Below are positions 60,206 to 64,000 of a stretch of DNA of 64,000 nucleotides, one piece after another. This DNA comes from Drosophila persimilis (Eukaryota > Arthropoda > Insecta > Diptera > Drosophilidae): positions 6,820,001 through 6,884,000 of the forward strand of contig NW_020825288.1 in NCBI RefSeq assembly GCF_003286085.1. The letters are read 5' to 3'. Made by a program: the position numbers and the translations under genes. The notes beneath the pieces are model-generated. The model saw only the letters and a list, made by a program, of their open reading frames with translations. It ran no database searches and was not told the origin of the DNA. The stretch's first letter is position 1. The number at the start of each line of letters is the position of its first letter.

Positions 60206-60855
60206 ATGTTGCGCCACTTGCTACGCCACGAGAACAACAAAGTGTTTGTCCTGATTCTACTGTACTGCGTCCTGGTCAGCATACTGAAGCTGTGCACCGC
60301 TCAGGGTGACAATGCCGTGGCCCCACCGGAAAATGGTACACGCTATACACACATTAGTTATCGCTTTTGACTTACCCGCTCTGCTCCTTCTGCGTCCATT
60401 GCAGACATCACGCATCTCGGCGATGACTGCCAGGTGACGCCAGTAATACATGTGCTCCAGTATCCTGGCTGCGTTCCAAAGCCGATTCCATCATTCGCCT
60501 GTGTGGGTCGCTGCGCCAGTTACATCCAGGTGAGCACCTTTTGGTTGTGCGAGGCACAAAATTAAACCTCTCTACACGGATATCTCAGGTATCGGGAAGC
60601 AAAATCTGGCAGATGGAACGCTCCTGCATGTGCTGCCAGGAATCTGGCGAGCGCGAGGCAGCAGTCTCGCTCTTCTGTCCCAAGGTGAAGCCGGGCGAGC
60701 GGAAATTCAAGAAGGTGCTGACCAAGGCGCCATTGGAGTGCATGTGCCGTCCGTGCACTTCCATCGAGGAGTCTGGCATTATACCGCAAGAGATAGCCGG
60801 CTATTCGGACGAGGGTCCCCTCAACAATCATTTCCGACGCATTGCACTGCAGTAG
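60206..60855 (+). CDS. burs: bursicon alpha subunit
   Basis: Three exons, 60206-60335, 60405-60529 and 60589-60855, encode 173 residues, the usual length of fly Burs. The first 33 or so residues are a signal peptide with core VFVLILLYCVLVSILKLC. The rest is a CTCK/DAN-type cystine-knot domain: DDCQVTPVIHVLQYPGC, ACVGRCASYIQ, RSCMCCQESGE, FCPKV and LECMCRPC carry eleven cysteines. From family knowledge, Burs pairs with Pburs to form the tanning hormone that activates the receptor Rickets (LGR2), driving cuticle hardening and wing expansion after eclosion; it acts as a neurohormone. It sits tail-to-tail with GABA-B-R2 and is unrelated in function to the aminopeptidases beside it. The start has CGAAAATG context and a TATA box upstream. 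Confidence 0.97.
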
Positions 60856-61445
60856 AGGTAGAGCACATCACAATCACATTCAACTTTGCATAGTAAAATA
60901 TAAAAATAAACTACATTTGTCGCAGGTTCTTGTTAATATTTATGTCATATTTTAAAAACTGAGCTTTGCTTTTCCAAATTTGGTTAAAAGCGATGGCCAA
61001 AAATACTTTGAAGTCGACCGCAAAATTTGGTTCCCTGAACCGAACTATGTTATGCTGCTTTCGCGCCTAACAGCACCTCATTCTACTTTATACACGTAGA
61101 GTAACATGGATTCTACCCCAAATGGAATTTCTACGTAGCTTTTACTTGCATTCTACATTAAAAAATGTTAATGTTAGCATAGAAAATGGCGCTTACAGCA
61201 CACATTGATTGGAGCACTGTTATGCATGTTATTTAGCCGTTTTGTTTGAATGAATATTTTTAGTTTTAATTTATTTCTCAACTATCTCATCAATCATTGC
61301 TACTAATTCACTAAAATGTTGTGTTCTGCTTCACATATTTAAGTAGTAGACGCATAACGCGAAAATAAAGTTAATCTTTACAGTGTAATTGGATCTAACA
61401 ATAGGAGTACTACCACCCACATCATCCGTAAATGCAGCACTGCTT
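60856..61445. other. 3' intergenic between burs and GABA-B-R2
   Basis: Holds the burs poly(A) signal (AATAAA near 60904) and probably the minus-strand signal of GABA-B-R2 (TTTATT near 61268). No gene. Short CTACGTAG/GTAGAAT palindromic patches lie near 61097-61165. Confidence 0.55.
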
Positions 61446-64000
61446 TTACAAGTACTCGACGATATCGCATTTGATGGATATATTTGGACAGCTCTGACCT
61501 ACCACGCTGCGACCACGGTAGTTGGGACTCTTCTCGGTGAGCAGTTTCCGGAATATAGGCAGTATGGCTGTCTCCCCCTCGAGCAGCTCCGTCTCGGAGC
61601 TGGCGCCGTAGATGGAGCTCTCGTTCTTGGTACGCTGCTTCCGTTGCTTGTCCGGCGCCACGTTCGGCGAGCTGTGATGATGGGCAGCATGCTGAATATT
61701 GGAGTTGCGGCTGATCTTCCTCGGCTGAATGCACGGCTGACTGCTGGGCGGTGGATCGCGCTCCCGCTCGCTGTCCGTTTCGCTCTGGCAGACGGTACCC
61801 TTTTGCGGCTTCGGTCGATGTTTGTTTCGATTTTTCTCCGAGACGGATCGCTGGATGGGCGAAGTGGTGTTCGGGTCGTAGGTCATCACATGGCCATGGT
61901 GTTCCGTGCAGCGCTGGGGACTGGCATATCGTGGCGACTGGCGCTGCTTGGCGTGGGAGAGCGTGTGCGTGTCCCAGAGATCGCTCTGAGAGACCACAAA
62001 ATTGGACTTGAGCGCCGCGCCCATGCTGGTTCGACGATTGTCCGAGGCAGTCGGAGCTGTAAATAAATAAAGCCCGATATGAGTCCCTTGGTGCGACTAT
62101 GGGATTTACTTACTCTTGATAACTCCCGGCGTACTGGGCTTGGTGTGCGGGCAAACGTTGCTCAGCTCGGACTGGGAGGTGGAAATATTCGTCGAGGAGT
62201 TGCGATGCGAGCTGCTGTACTTTGGCCTGGCTGTGGGTGTCTGACTGCCGCTGTCGTAGTGCCTGGAGGCCGTCGACTGGCGTCGCTCCCGCATGTTGGA
62301 GCACTCGCCAGTGCTGCGCTTTCCCACGGTGCTGGTTATACTGCCGATGTTGTCATCTGTCTGGGCCGAGACCGAGTTCCGTTTCTCCAAGTGGCGGTGA
62401 TGCTGCTGCTGGTGCTGTTGTTGTTGTTGCTGCTGTTGGAGTTGCATCTGCTGCTGCTGCTGCTGTTGCTGCATTTGCTGGTGCTGCTGCAGGTGCTGTT
62501 GGAGCTGCTGCTGGATGGGCTGCATCATCGTGGGTGCAGGCATGGCTACTGGCGTATGGGAGTGGTGCTCCACAATGGACTGTTTCTTCTTTTTGCTATT
62601 TCAATTAGTTAATTATGAGTTAAGGCCCTTTCTGGCTTCGAAGATGATATACTTACGGTGGAAGCGATGGTGCCAGCATCGTGGATTGCACCGAAACGAA
62701 CGAGTTGTCCATTTCCACGTGGGTGGAAGTCACGCTATCCACGGACGTCAGCTCGGTAACTTCTATTGCAGGGAGTGCGCAATGCATGAATGTATCTAGG
62801 CAGCATCCCACTCTAGTCACTCACCTGTGGTGCTGGGCATCTCCCGTCGCACTGGCGGAGCCGACAGCCTGGCAATGTCCTCGGTAAGGATGGGCTCTAG
62901 CTCGCTGCCTGCATTGGCTGGGCCGGTGCAGGTAACGCCATCAATCCACTTGCGGGCCTCCGGTCCCAATTTACGAATCAAACCCTGCAGTTCATTCTCT
63001 TTTTCCATCAGGGCCTTGCGGAAGCGACAATTTGTTTGTTTGACATCCCGCAGACGCTGCTCCAGCTCACAGACCGAGGAGTCACGACGGTTCTTCGACA
63101 TGGGCCGCAGCGTGGCACGCACTCGCTTGTCCACCACGCCCTGGGGATTGCGTTTGAGTTCGACCAGCTGCAAGACGATTCGCATGATTATTAGTCGAGG
63201 TGGAATATATAAACGGCGGGTAGATACATCAAGGAAAGATCAACTCTACGGAAAGTTATATAGGATAGAGCAGCAAGGCTATAAATAGTGACTACGGCCT
63301 TACTGCTGTTGTGGATGGGTTTTGGAATAGCTTAAGTTCATAGTTAGTCTGTAGTGTTATATAGCAATTAAAGATAAATATCTGTTTTAGAATTTAGAGT
63401 GAACTTTGTAATAATGTTGTTGTCTGTATGATAGCTAAACGACAAAACAGATCAGATCAATGTTGTCTGATCAGTCTGAATGCTCCATTCTCAATCGAAT
63501 CAAGACGGACAATCAACCTGTTCAGACAATCCACTGACTGCAAACAACATTCATATCACATATCAAGATTGCACGAGTGTATATCTATAACACCTACAAA
63601 AACTACAAAACTTCCTTACTACCAGTCTTACTTTCGGTACGAACACCAAACACAAAGTGGCTGTCGTACAAAAAATTATAAAAAACGAGAGTAAGACAAA
63701 AACTAGATCCTTGCGGTCCGATAGCACTAGGGATATGGCAGCGCCGGCCAGGCAGGTGATGAATACATTGTAGACCGAGAAGCCAATGTGCTTTGAATCG
63801 TTGAGAGCCGGTATTGAAACGTGGCGGGTTTCCCAGGCCAGGAACGCACCAAAGACCTAACAACAAGATAATGTTCAATTGTATTCCAGATGAATTTTCA
63901 AAACGATTATCTACCCACCAAAAGAAGGCCCTTATAGGCATAAATAATGCTAACAAATATGGTCATGTGCTCGGACTGGCAATATTCGTTTTCGGGTATG
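61446..64000 (-). CDS. GABA-B-R2: metabotropic GABA-B receptor subunit 2, 3' part
   Basis: Six exons in the window: >64000-63919, 63856-63632, 63167-62825, 62762-62657, 62595-62114, 62056-61446; about 615 residues, 5' part beyond the edge. The first two carry the last transmembrane helices ([18 protein letters not shown], then [11 protein letters not shown] and [18 protein letters not shown]), followed by [13 protein letters not shown]. The next exon has a coiled coil ([31 protein letters not shown]) that in GABA-B receptors pairs with subunit 1. The cytoplasmic tail is long and low in complexity, with a poly-Gln/His block. Known role: class C G-protein-coupled receptor, the G-protein-coupling partner of GABA-B-R1 at synapses. 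Intron phases all agree, so the model is solid; the stop is TAA at 61446-61448. Confidence 0.95.
62401..62523 (-). repeat. CAG/CAA repeat coding for poly-Gln in GABA-B-R2
   Basis: Imperfect CAG, CAA and CAT codons on the minus strand give runs of up to eight glutamines with interspersed Met, Leu and His. The tract lies in the disordered cytoplasmic tail and is likely to vary in length between strains. Confidence 0.9.

Noticed and set aside
61389-62066. 225-codon plus-strand frame
   Set aside because: It is antisense to the last GABA-B-R2 exon, whose splice phases all agree on the minus strand.

Overview
The window is insect genomic DNA, almost certainly a Drosophila. Two landmark genes fix this: bursicon alpha (burs, 60206-60855, +, 173 codons plus stop, complete) and the 3' half of the metabotropic GABA-B receptor subunit 2 (GABA-B-R2, -, running off the right edge). 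The compact introns, TATA/Inr promoters and a dispersed repeat (32459-33530, with diverged pieces at 36540-36884 and 45990-46180) fit a fly of the obscura group, but that subgroup call is inference.

Layout. (1) 1-24160 has no gene I can support except a possible last-exon tail at 1-63; it is AT-rich, microsatellite-rich DNA that looks like a regulatory or intronic domain. (2) 24161-36178 is a tandem array, all on the minus strand, of small secreted cysteine-rich peptide genes. Twelve intact genes and one damaged copy share the inhibitor-cystine-knot (knottin) spacing C-x6-C-x5-CC-x3-C-x5/6-C. Most exons are too short to be found as long ORFs; they appear only when exon 1 (signal peptide) is spliced to a short cysteine exon. 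One further short secreted-protein gene without the knot (30522-30889) sits among them. (3) 37278-59938 is a tandem cluster of five M1-family zinc aminopeptidases on the plus strand, all with signal peptides and HEXXH-x18-E zinc sites, four with a C-terminal hydrophobic GPI-type tail. GATA motifs crowd their upstream regions, which suits midgut brush-border digestive enzymes. (4) 60206-60855 is burs, convergent with (5) GABA-B-R2 (61446-64000, -).

The most unusual part is the knottin array. It has two architectural classes: genes ICK1-ICK7 carry a pro-region and an N-glycosylation sequon at the exon junction, with the whole knot in exon 2; genes ICK8-ICK13 have the intron immediately before the second cysteine. 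The right end has evolved quickly: ICK13 encodes two knottin domains in one protein, ICK12 and ICK10 look like shortened descendants of such a double gene (a stop codon followed by a fossil of domain 2), and ICK10 has also lost its splice donor. ICK labels are mine, numbered by coordinate. Expression in male accessory glands (a seminal fluid role) is a hypothesis only; the D. melanogaster gene Sfp93F would be the first thing to compare.
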